DNA of 7,751 bases, from NCBI GenBank assembly GCA_027325475.1, contig DAIEFO010000101.1:1-7751 (forward strand), in the 5' to 3' direction. The position numbers were made by a program, and so were the translations under genes. Below, piece after piece: positions 1 to 5,662 of this stretch. The stretch is from Desulfobacteraceae bacterium (GTDB lineage Bacteria; Desulfobacterota; Desulfobacteria; Desulfobacterales; Desulfatirhabdiaceae). Positions within the stretch are counted from its first letter, which is position 1, and each line of letters starts with the position of its first letter. The notes below the pieces were generated by a model. The model saw only the letters and a list, made by a program, of their open reading frames with translations, made no database searches and was not told the DNA's origin.

Positions 1-577
1 GGTACATGACACCCTTGGGAAGTCCGGTGGTACCGCTCGTATAATTGATGGTGATATTCTGGTATTCATCATCCACATCCGGTGTGATGGGATCCGGAGA
101 ACCTGTAGCCAGAAATTCTTCATATCCCATGCCGGGAAGGGGTTTGTCCGAACTGATATCACAGATATTCACGAACGTTTTGACCTGTTTCAGTTCGGAA
201 ATCACCGGCGCGACAAGTCCTGCGAATTCGTTGTCCACAAAAACAGCCTTGGCATCTGAATGGTTGATGATGTAACAGACTTCCTGAGACACCAGACGGA
301 TATTGACGCTGACAAGTACCGCACCGATCATGGGAACGGCAAAATGCGCTTCCAGCATGGGAGGAGTATTAGGGCAAACAAAGGCCACCTTGTCGCCTTT
401 CTGAATACCCACCTTTTTCAGTGCGCTGGCCAGGCGGTTGACCCTTGCATAAAATTCCTTGTAGGAATAGCGGTTGTCATTATACACCACGGCCGTCTTG
501 TCCGGATACACCAGTGCAGACCGGCTGATAAAATGCACCGGCGTCAGTACGTCAAAAAACACGCTTTTGTTTTCCAT
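1..577 (-). CDS. AMP-forming acyl-CoA synthetase (fatty-acid/acyl-CoA ligase), N-terminal 192 codons, cut by window edge
   Basis: Reading the minus strand from ATG at 577-575 gives an uninterrupted frame to base 1, so the gene continues off the left edge. Family knowledge: these ANL-superfamily enzymes activate a carboxylic acid with ATP to an acyl-adenylate and transfer it to CoA. Seen: the N-terminal fold pattern (YPDKTAVVY at residues 24-32, YSYKEFYARVNRLASAL at 37-53, GDKVAFVCPNTP at 61-72) and the phosphate-binding signature YTSGTTGLPKG at 179-189, right at the window edge. The C-terminal catalytic lysine domain is not visible, so chain length and substrate cannot be told; fatty-acid ligase is favoured by the dehydrogenase and patatin genes upstream. 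A ribosome site AGGAG lies at 589-593 with 11 nt spacing. It overlaps the stop of the 63-residue gene upstream (gap 14 nt), so the two are translationally coupled and share the promoter near 891-919. Confidence 0.93.
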   Translation of the reverse strand, partial: MENKSVFFDVLTPVHFISRSALVYPDKTAVVYNDNRYSYKEFYARVNRLASALKKVGIQKGDKVAFVCPNTPPMLEAHFAVPMIGAVLVSVNIRLVSQEVCYIINHSDAKAVFVDNEFAGLVAPVISELKQVKTFVNICDISSDKPLPGMGYEEFLATGSPDPITPDVDDEYQNITINYTSGTTGLPKGVMY

Positions 578-591
578 GAGGCAAATATCTC

Positions 592-783
592 CTAAATTCC
601 ATTCATATGCTGTTCTAAATAGCCCTTTACTGTTTCTTCATCTACAAGTTCCCGCATTTTGGACAAACAGGACGCATCCGCGCAGGCTGTCCGCCAGATT
701 TGGGGAATCACATCCATTATCAGGCGTTTTTGATCTTCTTTCCCGAGTCTTAAAATAGCTGTTTCAATCTCTTCAAAGGTCAT
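592..783 (-). CDS. Small conserved-looking hypothetical protein (63 aa) coupled to acyl-CoA synthetase
   Basis: I do not recognise a named domain. The protein is predicted to be soluble and mostly helical, rich in Glu/Lys/Arg, with no signal peptide or membrane segment. It has two cysteines in A-C-A-D-A-S-C (C34, C39) and an amphipathic C-terminal stretch (DEETVKGYLEQHM, residues 48-60). Support for a real gene: a very strong Shine-Dalgarno AAGGAGG at 788-794 (4 nt before the ATG), a promoter upstream, and a TAG stop (592-594) lying inside the ribosome site of the acyl-CoA synthetase. It is therefore the first gene of that transcript. A role as an accessory or regulatory partner of the synthetase is only an inference from position. 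C34/C39 could bind metal or form a disulfide, but two cysteines alone prove nothing. Confidence 0.75.
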   Translation of the reverse strand: MTFEEIETAILRLGKEDQKRLIMDVIPQIWRTACADASCLSKMRELVDEETVKGYLEQHMNGI

Positions 784-854
784 AACCCCTCCTTACATGG
801 TGTGTATGGAACAGATGTTGTACAGGCCGATAAAAATGAAACCTCCTTGCGCAT
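780..854 (-). other. Possible 24-codon upstream ORF in the leader of the 63-aa gene
   Basis: An ATG at 854-852 opens a 24-codon frame on the minus strand whose TGA stop (782-780) overlaps the start of the 63-aa gene as ATGA. It has no good ribosome site of its own: the strong AAGGAGG at 842-848 lies inside it, after its start. It may be a translated leader that couples to the 63-aa gene, or chance. Codon content is uninformative at this size. Confidence 0.2.
842..848 (-). promoter_or_regulatory. Perfect Shine-Dalgarno AAGGAGG in leader with no ATG after it
   Basis: On the minus strand AAGGAGG is followed 4 nt later by ATT rather than ATG. The second AAGGAGG (788-794) sits exactly 4 nt before the true ATG of the 63-aa gene. 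Reading from ATT gives a 14-codon frame ending in TAA that overlaps the second AAGGAGG. It could be a ribosome standby site, a rare ATT start, or a decayed start codon. Confidence 0.35.
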
Positions 855-856
855 TT

Positions 857-874
857 TGAACGAGCGCTCAGTCG
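857..874. promoter_or_regulatory. Candidate TetR/FadR-type operator palindrome
   Basis: TGAACGAGCGCTCAGTCG has a perfect 8-bp palindromic core GAGCGCTC (862-869) with further symmetric bases GA/TC at 858-859 and 872-873. The layout resembles operators of TetR-family fatty-acid regulators (Bacillus FadR-like, TGAATGA...TCATTCA). It lies downstream of the predicted -10 box, where a bound repressor would block transcription of the 63-aa gene and acyl-CoA synthetase. The regulator itself is not in the window. Confidence 0.5.
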
Positions 875-890
875 ATGATAATTTCTGGTT

Positions 891-919
891 ATTTATCCAT
901 ATTTCCCCAAAATTGTCAA
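891..919 (-). promoter_or_regulatory. Predicted sigma-70 promoter for the 63-aa gene and acyl-CoA synthetase
   Basis: On the minus strand there is a perfect -35 TTGACA (914-919). A 16-bp spacer leads to GATAAA (892-897), or a 17-bp spacer to ATAAAT (891-896). Transcription would start around 885-880, leaving a leader of about 100 nt that contains the palindrome at 857-874 and two strong Shine-Dalgarno sequences. The promoter lies in the 164-bp gap after the patatin gene. Confidence 0.6.
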
Positions 920-947
920 ATTGTTTTTGATGCCTGCCGCTTTGTGA

Positions 948-2021
948 TTATGCCTGCATCAGATGAACATTTTTTCGGATGCCGCCGCTTAACACCGACT
1001 CCATAAACGCATCCGCCAGAATTCGTCCGGCGTTGACCGTCTGCTCCCAGTATTTGAAACGCTCTGCATCGGCGCCTTCAAATTTGTAGAAATCATCCCG
1101 GTCGGGAATTTTTTGGTAAGGAAGCTTTTCGACAAAGCGTTTTGAAGGTGCAACCATCAAAACGCTGTCCATATGGCTTTGTGATGGGGTACGCCATTTC
1201 AGGGCCTTGTCTAACCATCCGGGAACGAGCCTGTCCATATAATGGGGAAACAGCGTCAAACCGGCGCTGTTATCCGAAAACGGGATATCCAGATGATAGT
1301 CGATGACGCCGCCGTCGCGATACACGCCGGCAGGCGCGCCCGAGATATTCCGGACCCCCGACATGACCAGAGGGATGGAACCGGACGCCAGCAGCCCGGC
1401 GGTTAAATTCTCCGGAGCCAGCGGAATGTGATGGATATTGAACCCCCTCAGATCATAAAATGGGGGTATGTCCCTTGGATCATGGAAAAGCGCCCGTTCA
1501 AAAAAGAATTTGAGACACGAGCGGCTTGCAAGATTACCCAGTGCCACGGCCAGCAGGGAAAGCGTCAGAAGCGCTCTGTTGTCGCTGGCAAGAAGCCCTC
1601 TGCTGCGGACAGCCATAAAATTCAGCCGCAGAAAAGGATGCTCAAGGATTTCCCGGACACTGCGGCGGGTCAATACCGCCTGCTGTATCCGGATACTTTC
1701 CCGCGTCACCGCCTCTGGAGACGGCTTTCCAACATATGTCTGGTGGATATATGCGGTTTCAAAATCCGCCAGAGATTTCAGGGGATCCGCCGTACACTGA
1801 CAGGCGAAACGCCATGCACCGATAGAGGAACCGATCAGAAATAACGGCTTTTGCCGGTTTTTAAACCACTCTGAGAATAAAACCCTGTCCAGATGCCGCA
1901 GCACCAGCCACTTGGGGCCTCCCGCGGCCCCGGCCACGGTCGTGATCTGTTCCGGCGTCAGCCCTCCGTCACGAATAATTTCATAGGCTTTTCTCCCGGC
2001 ACGAAAAACGATATCTTCCAT
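948..2021 (-). CDS. Patatin-like phospholipase/acyl hydrolase (357 aa)
   Basis: Patatin-family enzymes are Ser-Asp dyad lipid acyl hydrolases. Seen: a glycine-rich oxyanion loop GAAGGPKW at residues 31-38, the nucleophile elbow GSSIG at 64-68 (Ser66), the LASGSIP segment at 211-217 typical of the family, and DGG at 236-238 carrying the catalytic Asp236. All expected catalytic elements are present, so the enzyme is probably active. There is no signal peptide, so a cytoplasmic or membrane-peripheral location is likely. A hydrophobic stretch around residues 150-163 is short and may be buried. The ATG shares its A with the TGA of the dehydrogenase gene upstream (TGATG), and a weak AAGG ribosome site lies at 2029-2032, so translation is probably coupled. 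The pairing suggests the two act on the same acyl pool, perhaps releasing fatty acids or acyl-CoA from lipid or storage polymer; substrate is unknown. No clear terminator follows. Confidence 0.88.
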   Translation of the reverse strand: MEDIVFRAGRKAYEIIRDGGLTPEQITTVAGAAGGPKWLVLRHLDRVLFSEWFKNRQKPLFLIGSSIGAWRFACQCTADPLKSLADFETAYIHQTYVGKPSPEAVTRESIRIQQAVLTRRSVREILEHPFLRLNFMAVRSRGLLASDNRALLTLSLLAVALGNLASRSCLKFFFERALFHDPRDIPPFYDLRGFNIHHIPLAPENLTAGLLASGSIPLVMSGVRNISGAPAGVYRDGGVIDYHLDIPFSDNSAGLTLFPHYMDRLVPGWLDKALKWRTPSQSHMDSVLMVAPSKRFVEKLPYQKIPDRDDFYKFEGADAERFKYWEQTVNAGRILADAFMESVLSGGIRKNVHLMQA

Positions 2022-2968
2022 CAGGACGCCTTCAGATTGATTTCCGCAGACAATTCAGGGGCAATTCGGCCTTCCAGAAATCCCGGTTTCAAAAAAGCAG
2101 GCTCCGGATAACGGTAAAACCCCTGACCGGTTTTCATCCCCAGCCGGCCGGCATCCACATAACGTTTCATGAACGCCGCATTGGTCAGCGCCTGGGGATC
2201 CTGACGTTTCTTGGCCCAGTAATCCGTCACTTTCCACACAGTATCCAGGCCGATGCTGTCCATAATGCCAAACGGACCGCTGGGAGTGCGCATGATACCT
2301 ATCCACGCCCGGTCGATGTCTTCCACGGAAGCCACCGCATTGGAGGCCAGCGCCTGCGCAGCCCTGAGAAGCTCCGTCAGCATGGCATTGAAAACATAAC
2401 CGATATTTTCCTTTTGCAGCAGGATGGCTATCTGCCCGATCCGTTCCGCAAACGCCTGAATAATTGCGACCGTTTCAGGCGATGTGCCCGGATGAGGCAT
2501 AATATCCACCACCTGGGTCACCTGGATATCATGGAAGTGAAACGCCGCGAATCTGTCCGGCCTGCCAGTAGCCTGCGCAAACATGGACGGCATCAGCGTG
2601 GAGGTGTTGGTGGTGAAAATGGTGTGGGAAGGACAGAGTTTATCGAACTGGGCAAAAACACGGGCTTTCAATTCCGGATCTTCCGGCACGGATTCACTCA
2701 CAAAATCCGCATTTCTGGCGGCATCCACAGGATCAGTGGTGCAGCGGATGCGTTCTAAAGCGGCCTGCGCGGCTTCAGAAGTCAGTCTTCCATGTTTTTT
2801 AAATGAATCCGACAGAAGAACGATACGTTTCATCGCATTGTCCAGATATCTGGATTCAACATCGTACAGCGTCACATCATAACCGCTGATGGCGCACTGG
2901 AACCCGATCTGCTGCCCCATCGTGCCGGCCCCGATAATCAGTACATGAGAAATTTCATCTATATTCAA
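2021..2968 (-). CDS. 3-hydroxyacyl-CoA dehydrogenase, divergent FHFH subfamily (315 aa)
   Basis: The family oxidises (S)-3-hydroxyacyl-CoA to 3-ketoacyl-CoA with NAD in beta-oxidation or butanoate metabolism. Seen: the N-terminal Rossmann motif GAGTMG (13-18) with Asp36 at the end of strand 2 (NAD preference), SESVPED (91-97), TNTS (120-123), Asn194 in GYVFNAM, and the C-terminal dimer-domain motifs around TPSGPFGIMDSIGLD (228-242) and GMKTGQGFYRY (277-287). Oddity: the usual HFFNP motif with its catalytic His and the following Glu is replaced by FHFHD (143-147) and VVDIMPHPGTS (153-163). The His is kept (H144), but the Glu aligns with Asp155 after a one-residue gap. The start is TTG at 2968-2966, chosen because GAGGAGA (2976-2982) sits 7 nt upstream and no nearby ATG fits. 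It overlaps the patatin gene by one base and lies 45 nt after rmlD. Confidence 0.9.
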   Translation of the reverse strand: MNIDEISHVLIIGAGTMGQQIGFQCAISGYDVTLYDVESRYLDNAMKRIVLLSDSFKKHGRLTSEAAQAALERIRCTTDPVDAARNADFVSESVPEDPELKARVFAQFDKLCPSHTIFTTNTSTLMPSMFAQATGRPDRFAAFHFHDIQVTQVVDIMPHPGTSPETVAIIQAFAERIGQIAILLQKENIGYVFNAMLTELLRAAQALASNAVASVEDIDRAWIGIMRTPSGPFGIMDSIGLDTVWKVTDYWAKKRQDPQALTNAAFMKRYVDAGRLGMKTGQGFYRYPEPAFLKPGFLEGRIAPELSAEINLKAS

Positions 2969-2975
2969 TCTGTAA

Positions 2976-2982
2976 TCTCCTC
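2976..2982 (-). promoter_or_regulatory. Ribosome binding site that fixes a TTG start for the dehydrogenase
   Basis: GAGGAGA on the minus strand lies 7 nt before TTG (2968-2966). The codons after it (Asn-Ile-Asp-Glu) lead straight into the Rossmann fold, so the TTG is the likely initiator. Confidence 0.7.
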
Positions 2983-3013
2983 TATTTGCAAGTGAATTTA
3001 CTACAGTAAAAAA

Positions 3014-3913
3014 TCAAGAAAGAACCGTGCCGCCTTGTGTCAGCATCTGAGAGACGGTATTTTTGAGACTTTCACGCCATGGTTTTGGATGAATGCCGAA
3101 TTCGGTCTGGATTTTCGCACAATCGAGCGCTGAATAGACAGGACGCTTGGCGGGTGTCGGATACTGTTCAGTCGTAATGGATTCCACATGGGATGTTTTC
3201 AGCGGAACCATTTTTCCGGCAATATCCAGAATCGCCTGCGCAAATTCATGCCAGGAGATAACGCCGTCTCCACAATAATGATAGACGCCCCAGGCAACTT
3301 CCTGCTTGTCCCGGATGTGCGCGGCAACCGTCAGAATGGCATCCGCCAGATCCGCCGCGCAGGTAGGGCATCCCCACTGATCCGCCACAACCCGCACACG
3401 GTCTCTTTCCATCCCCAGCCTCAGAATGGTGCGTACAAAATTGGCGCCTTGCAGCGCATACAGCCATGACGTTCTCAGGATCACATTACGGGGCAGGATT
3501 TTCTCCACCACAGATTCACCGAGCGCTTTGCTCCGGCCATAAACACTGAGTGGCGCGACCGGATCGCTTTCACGATAAGGTTCCTTCCGGTTTCCGTCAA
3601 ATACGAAATCGGTTGAGATGTGAATCAGGGGAATTCGCTCCTCGCAGCAGATATGCGACAGCACCGCCGGCCCCAGGCTGTTGACATTCAGGGCGTCCAT
3701 CTCGCGGGATTCCGCCATATCCACCTGGGTAAAAGCCGCACAATTGATCACAAGAGACGCCCGTGACGCTTCAACAGCCGTTCGGATATGGTCGGGGCAG
3801 GTGATATCCACCTCCGGCAAATCAACAGGAAAAGGCGAAAATCCTCTGCCCGGACTCTGACGCATCAACTCTCCGCCAAGCTGGCCTTTGGCTCCAGTAA
3901 TCAGCAGGTTCAT
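3014..3913 (-). CDS. rmlD: dTDP-4-dehydrorhamnose reductase RmlD/RfbD (299 aa)
   Basis: RmlD catalyses the last step of dTDP-L-rhamnose synthesis, NAD(P)H reduction of dTDP-4-dehydro-L-rhamnose, feeding O-antigen or other surface glycans. It is a short-chain dehydrogenase-like protein. Seen: the N-terminal nucleotide motif GAKGQLG (7-13), NCAAFTQVD (57-65), STDFVFDG (100-107), the catalytic pair Y125-x3-K129 in VYGRSKALGE, RTSWLY (147-152), DQWGCPT (178-184) and RPVYSALDC (257-265), as expected for RmlD. Length is normal. The ATG overlaps the rmlC stop as ATGA and has GGGAGG (3921-3926) 7 nt upstream, so translation is coupled. Only RmlC and RmlD are present; RmlA and RmlB must lie elsewhere. 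Confidence 0.95.
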   Translation of the reverse strand: MNLLITGAKGQLGGELMRQSPGRGFSPFPVDLPEVDITCPDHIRTAVEASRASLVINCAAFTQVDMAESREMDALNVNSLGPAVLSHICCEERIPLIHISTDFVFDGNRKEPYRESDPVAPLSVYGRSKALGESVVEKILPRNVILRTSWLYALQGANFVRTILRLGMERDRVRVVADQWGCPTCAADLADAILTVAAHIRDKQEVAWGVYHYCGDGVISWHEFAQAILDIAGKMVPLKTSHVESITTEQYPTPAKRPVYSALDCAKIQTEFGIHPKPWRESLKNTVSQMLTQGGTVLS

Positions 3914-4461
3914 AACATTACCTCCCGATGCGCTGTAAATTCGGAAAGACGGGGCAGACGGGCGTCCTTATCGGAGACAATGGGATTTTCGACAGGCCAT
4001 TGAATGCCGATGGCCGGGTCTGACCACAGAATTCCGCCCTCATCATCCCTGGCGTAAAAATCCGAACATTTATACATGAAAAGCGCTGTTTCGCTGAGGA
4101 CGCAGAAACCGTGGGCAAACCCTTCGGGAATAAAAAGCTGCCGCCGGGTCTGGCTCGACAGATGCACCCCGACCCACTGGCCCATCGCGGGGGAATCCGG
4201 ACGGACATCCACCGCCACATCGAATATTTCCCCGGAAATCACCTGTACCAGCTTGGCCTGCGGCCGGGTCATCTGAAAATGAAGCCCGCGCAATGTGCCT
4301 TTCACGGAAAACGACAGATTGTCCTGAACGAATTCATGCGAAATACCGGCCTCGCGGTAACGCTTCCGGTGATAGGTTTCCATGAAAAAGCCGCGGTTGT
4401 CTGTAAAGACATCGGGTTCAACAATAACAACCCCTTCCAGCGATGTCGGGATAATATTCAT
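3910..4461 (-). CDS. rmlC: dTDP-4-dehydrorhamnose 3,5-epimerase RmlC/RfbC (183 aa)
   Basis: RmlC epimerises dTDP-4-dehydro-6-deoxy-D-glucose at C3 and C5 to the L-rhamnose precursor used by RmlD. It is a dimeric cupin. Seen, numbered from the ATG at 4461: DNRGFFMETY (21-30), RGLHFQ (58-63) with catalytic base His61, IPEGFAHGF (111-119), Tyr130 in the MYKCSDFY segment as proton donor, and SDKDA (163-167) supplying the Asp of the His-Asp dyad. Start choice: an ATG two codons upstream (4467) directly abuts the only ribosome site AAAAGGA (4468-4474). The ATG at 4461 has a 6-nt spacing and matches the usual RmlC N terminus, so I prefer it. The ribosome site overlaps the lipA stop codon (4473-4475), so rmlC follows lipA in one transcript. 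It overlaps rmlD by 4 nt. Confidence 0.95.
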   Translation of the reverse strand: MNIIPTSLEGVVIVEPDVFTDNRGFFMETYHRKRYREAGISHEFVQDNLSFSVKGTLRGLHFQMTRPQAKLVQVISGEIFDVAVDVRPDSPAMGQWVGVHLSSQTRRQLFIPEGFAHGFCVLSETALFMYKCSDFYARDDEGGILWSDPAIGIQWPVENPIVSDKDARLPRLSEFTAHREVML

Positions 4462-4467
4462 ACGCAT

Positions 4468-4474
4468 TCCTTTT
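4468..4474 (-). promoter_or_regulatory. Ribosome binding site deciding the rmlC start
   Basis: AAAAGGA on the minus strand leaves zero spacing to the ATG at 4467 but 6 nt to the ATG at 4461. It overlaps the TAA stop of lipA, which couples the two genes. Confidence 0.65.
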
Positions 4475-5399
4475 ACTGATGATCCATGATATTTTCGGCG
4501 TTACCTTTATCACAACCATCCCCTGTCAAACAACCGGAAAACCTCTTTTGAGAAAGTTCGCCGGCATGGTAGGAACTGCGGATAAACGGGCCGCTGGCGA
4601 CTTTCAAAAACCCCATGTTCAGCGCTTCAGCCTTCCAGTCATCAAATTCTTCCGGCGGAACGTAGCGTTCAACCGGCAACTGCTCTGAAGACGGCTGCAA
4701 GTACTGACCCAGTGTCAGTATCCGGCAGCCTGCATTCCGTAAATCCGTCAATGTCCGGCGGATTTCCTCTGAAGTTTCCCCCAGTCCCAGCATCAGACCG
4801 GATTTGGTCTGGATATGAGGGGCCATATCACCGGCCTGCCGGATCATATCTATAGAGCGTGGATATGCAGCCTCCGGCCGCACAGCAGGGTACAACCGCG
4901 GAACAGTTTCCACATTGTGATTGAGTACATCAGGCTTTGCATTCAGAACCAGTCGCAGCGCCTCCGGATTTCCCTGAAAATCCGGGATCAGGACTTCGAT
5001 GCCGGCCTCCGGCAGCCGTTCCCGCACCGCCAGAACGGTTGCTGCAAAATGACCAGCCCCACCGTCAGGCAGATCGTCCCGGGTGACCGACGTAATCACC
5101 ACATAGGATAAACCCAGATACTGCGCTGCGTTGGCCACCCGGGACGGCTCCAGAGCATCCAGCGGATGCACCATGCCGTGCGTCACCGCGCAGAACCGGC
5201 AATTCCGGGTGCAGGACGGCCCCATGATCAGAAACGTAGCCGTTCTGGCCGCATAGCATTCCCACTGATTGGGACATCTGGCTTCCTGACATACCGTATG
5301 CAGATGACAATTTTTCAGAATTTCCCGGACAGATTCATAGGCAGGCCCTGAAGGCAGGCGCTTTTTCAGCCATGGAGGTTTTTGCGTGTGGACAGACAT
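4473..5399 (-). CDS. lipA: Lipoyl synthase LipA (308 aa)
   Basis: LipA is a radical-SAM enzyme that inserts two sulfurs into protein-bound octanoyl groups to make lipoate for 2-oxoacid dehydrogenases and the glycine cleavage H protein. Numbered from the ATG at 5399: the auxiliary [4Fe-4S] ligands C37-x4-C42-x5-C48 in the TVCQEARCPN region, the radical-SAM motif C63-x3-C67-x2-C70 (CTRNCRFC), VITSVTRDDLPDGGA (101-115), NHNVETVPRLY (160-170), KSGLMLGLGET (199-209) and RSSYHA (274-279), whose serine ligates the auxiliary cluster. All ligands are intact. Start choice: an ATG at 5405 is also in frame, but GGAG at 5408-5411 is 2 nt from it and 8 nt from the one at 5399. A tail after RSSYHA carries two extra cysteines (C290, C296). 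No lipB or gcvH is in view. lipA leads the minus-strand run and is divergent from arsR. Confidence 0.96.
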   Translation of the reverse strand: MSVHTQKPPWLKKRLPSGPAYESVREILKNCHLHTVCQEARCPNQWECYAARTATFLIMGPSCTRNCRFCAVTHGMVHPLDALEPSRVANAAQYLGLSYVVITSVTRDDLPDGGAGHFAATVLAVRERLPEAGIEVLIPDFQGNPEALRLVLNAKPDVLNHNVETVPRLYPAVRPEAAYPRSIDMIRQAGDMAPHIQTKSGLMLGLGETSEEIRRTLTDLRNAGCRILTLGQYLQPSSEQLPVERYVPPEEFDDWKAEALNMGFLKVASGPFIRSSYHAGELSQKRFSGCLTGDGCDKGNAENIMDHQ

Positions 5400-5412
5400 C
5401 GGCATCTCTCCG

Positions 5413-5499
5413 TTAAGGCGCTATGCCCAGAATAATCAAAGGAACCGCAGGCACGCCGCGCCCCTGTCTGATGACATTGTAAAGTTCACCATGAAACAT
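5413..5499 (-). other. Possible 28-codon ORF just upstream of lipA
   Basis: ATG at 5499-5497 opens a 28-codon frame on the minus strand ending in TAA at 5415-5413, two bases before the ribosome site of lipA. The predicted peptide is hydrophobic toward its C terminus (VPLIILGIAP at the end). There is no recognisable Shine-Dalgarno. A weak promoter (5506-5534) would place transcription start almost on this ATG. It may be a leader peptide, the remnant of a gene, or chance; I recognise no family. Confidence 0.2.
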
Positions 5500-5505
5500 G
5501 GGGCT

Positions 5506-5534
5506 AATCTATCGGAAAACGGCATGGCAATCAA
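5506..5534 (-). promoter_or_regulatory. Weak candidate promoter for lipA-rmlC-rmlD
   Basis: On the minus strand, TTGATT (5529-5534) and TAGATT (5506-5511) are separated by 17 bp, each matching 4 of 6 consensus bases. It is the best match I see upstream of lipA, but such a match can occur by chance. Confidence 0.35.
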
Positions 5535-5564
5535 GACGCGATTGTCATCATCTGAGAAGAAAGT

Positions 5565-5589
5565 ATATATGGGTTAACGAGCCATATAT
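5565..5589. repeat. Perfect inverted repeat ATATATGG-N9-CCATATAT in lipA/arsR intergenic region
   Basis: Two perfect 8-bp arms (5565-5572 and 5582-5589) flank a 9-nt spacer containing GTTAAC. It lies 16 bp upstream of the arsR -35 box and between the divergent promoters, a place suited to a regulator site. It has no T-run, so it is not a normal terminator. Confidence 0.5.
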
Positions 5590-5605
5590 TGAGCACGATT
5601 TTATC

Positions 5606-5636
5606 TTGACAAAGCTGATCATCGCAAATATATATT
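5606..5636 (+). promoter_or_regulatory. Promoter of arsR-acr3
   Basis: A perfect -35 TTGACA (5606-5611) is followed at 17 bp by TATATA (5629-5634); TATATT (5631-5636), at 19 bp, is a closer -10 match but with a long spacer. Transcription would start about 5641-5643, inside the ArsR palindrome and some 20 nt before the arsR ATG. Confidence 0.7.
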
Positions 5637-5652
5637 CAAAAAAATGAATATA
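5631..5652. promoter_or_regulatory. Probable ArsR operator
   Basis: TATATTCA-N6-TGAATATA is a perfect 8-bp inverted repeat with an AAAAAA spacer. Its left arm covers the -10 box and its right arm ends just before the ribosome site GAGGTG (5653-5658). AT-rich palindromes over the promoter are the usual ArsR/SmtB binding sites, so autorepression released by arsenite is expected. Confidence 0.7.
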
Positions 5653-5662
5653 GAGGTGTGAT

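Noticed and set aside
260..595. 111-codon plus-strand ORF at the left end
   Set aside because: It is antisense to the acyl-CoA synthetase, whose minus-strand frame carries clear family motifs.
930..957. Direct repeat ATGCCTGC, 20 bp apart, across the patatin stop codon
   Set aside because: Only two 8-bp copies with no hairpin or known role; likely chance. No terminator was found here.
1428..1844. 138-codon plus-strand ORF opposite the patatin gene
   Set aside because: It is antisense to a catalytically complete patatin gene and shows no family motif.
2997..3010. TTTACT-AC-AGTAAA inverted repeat between rmlD and the dehydrogenase
   Set aside because: The stem is A+T-rich with a 2-nt loop and lacks a following T-run, so not a terminator; too short and low-complexity to call an operator.
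5386..5577. 63-codon plus-strand ORF in the lipA/arsR intergenic region
   Set aside because: It overlaps the lipA start antisense, has no ribosome site or recognisable motif, and is better explained as non-coding DNA with the arsR regulatory sites.
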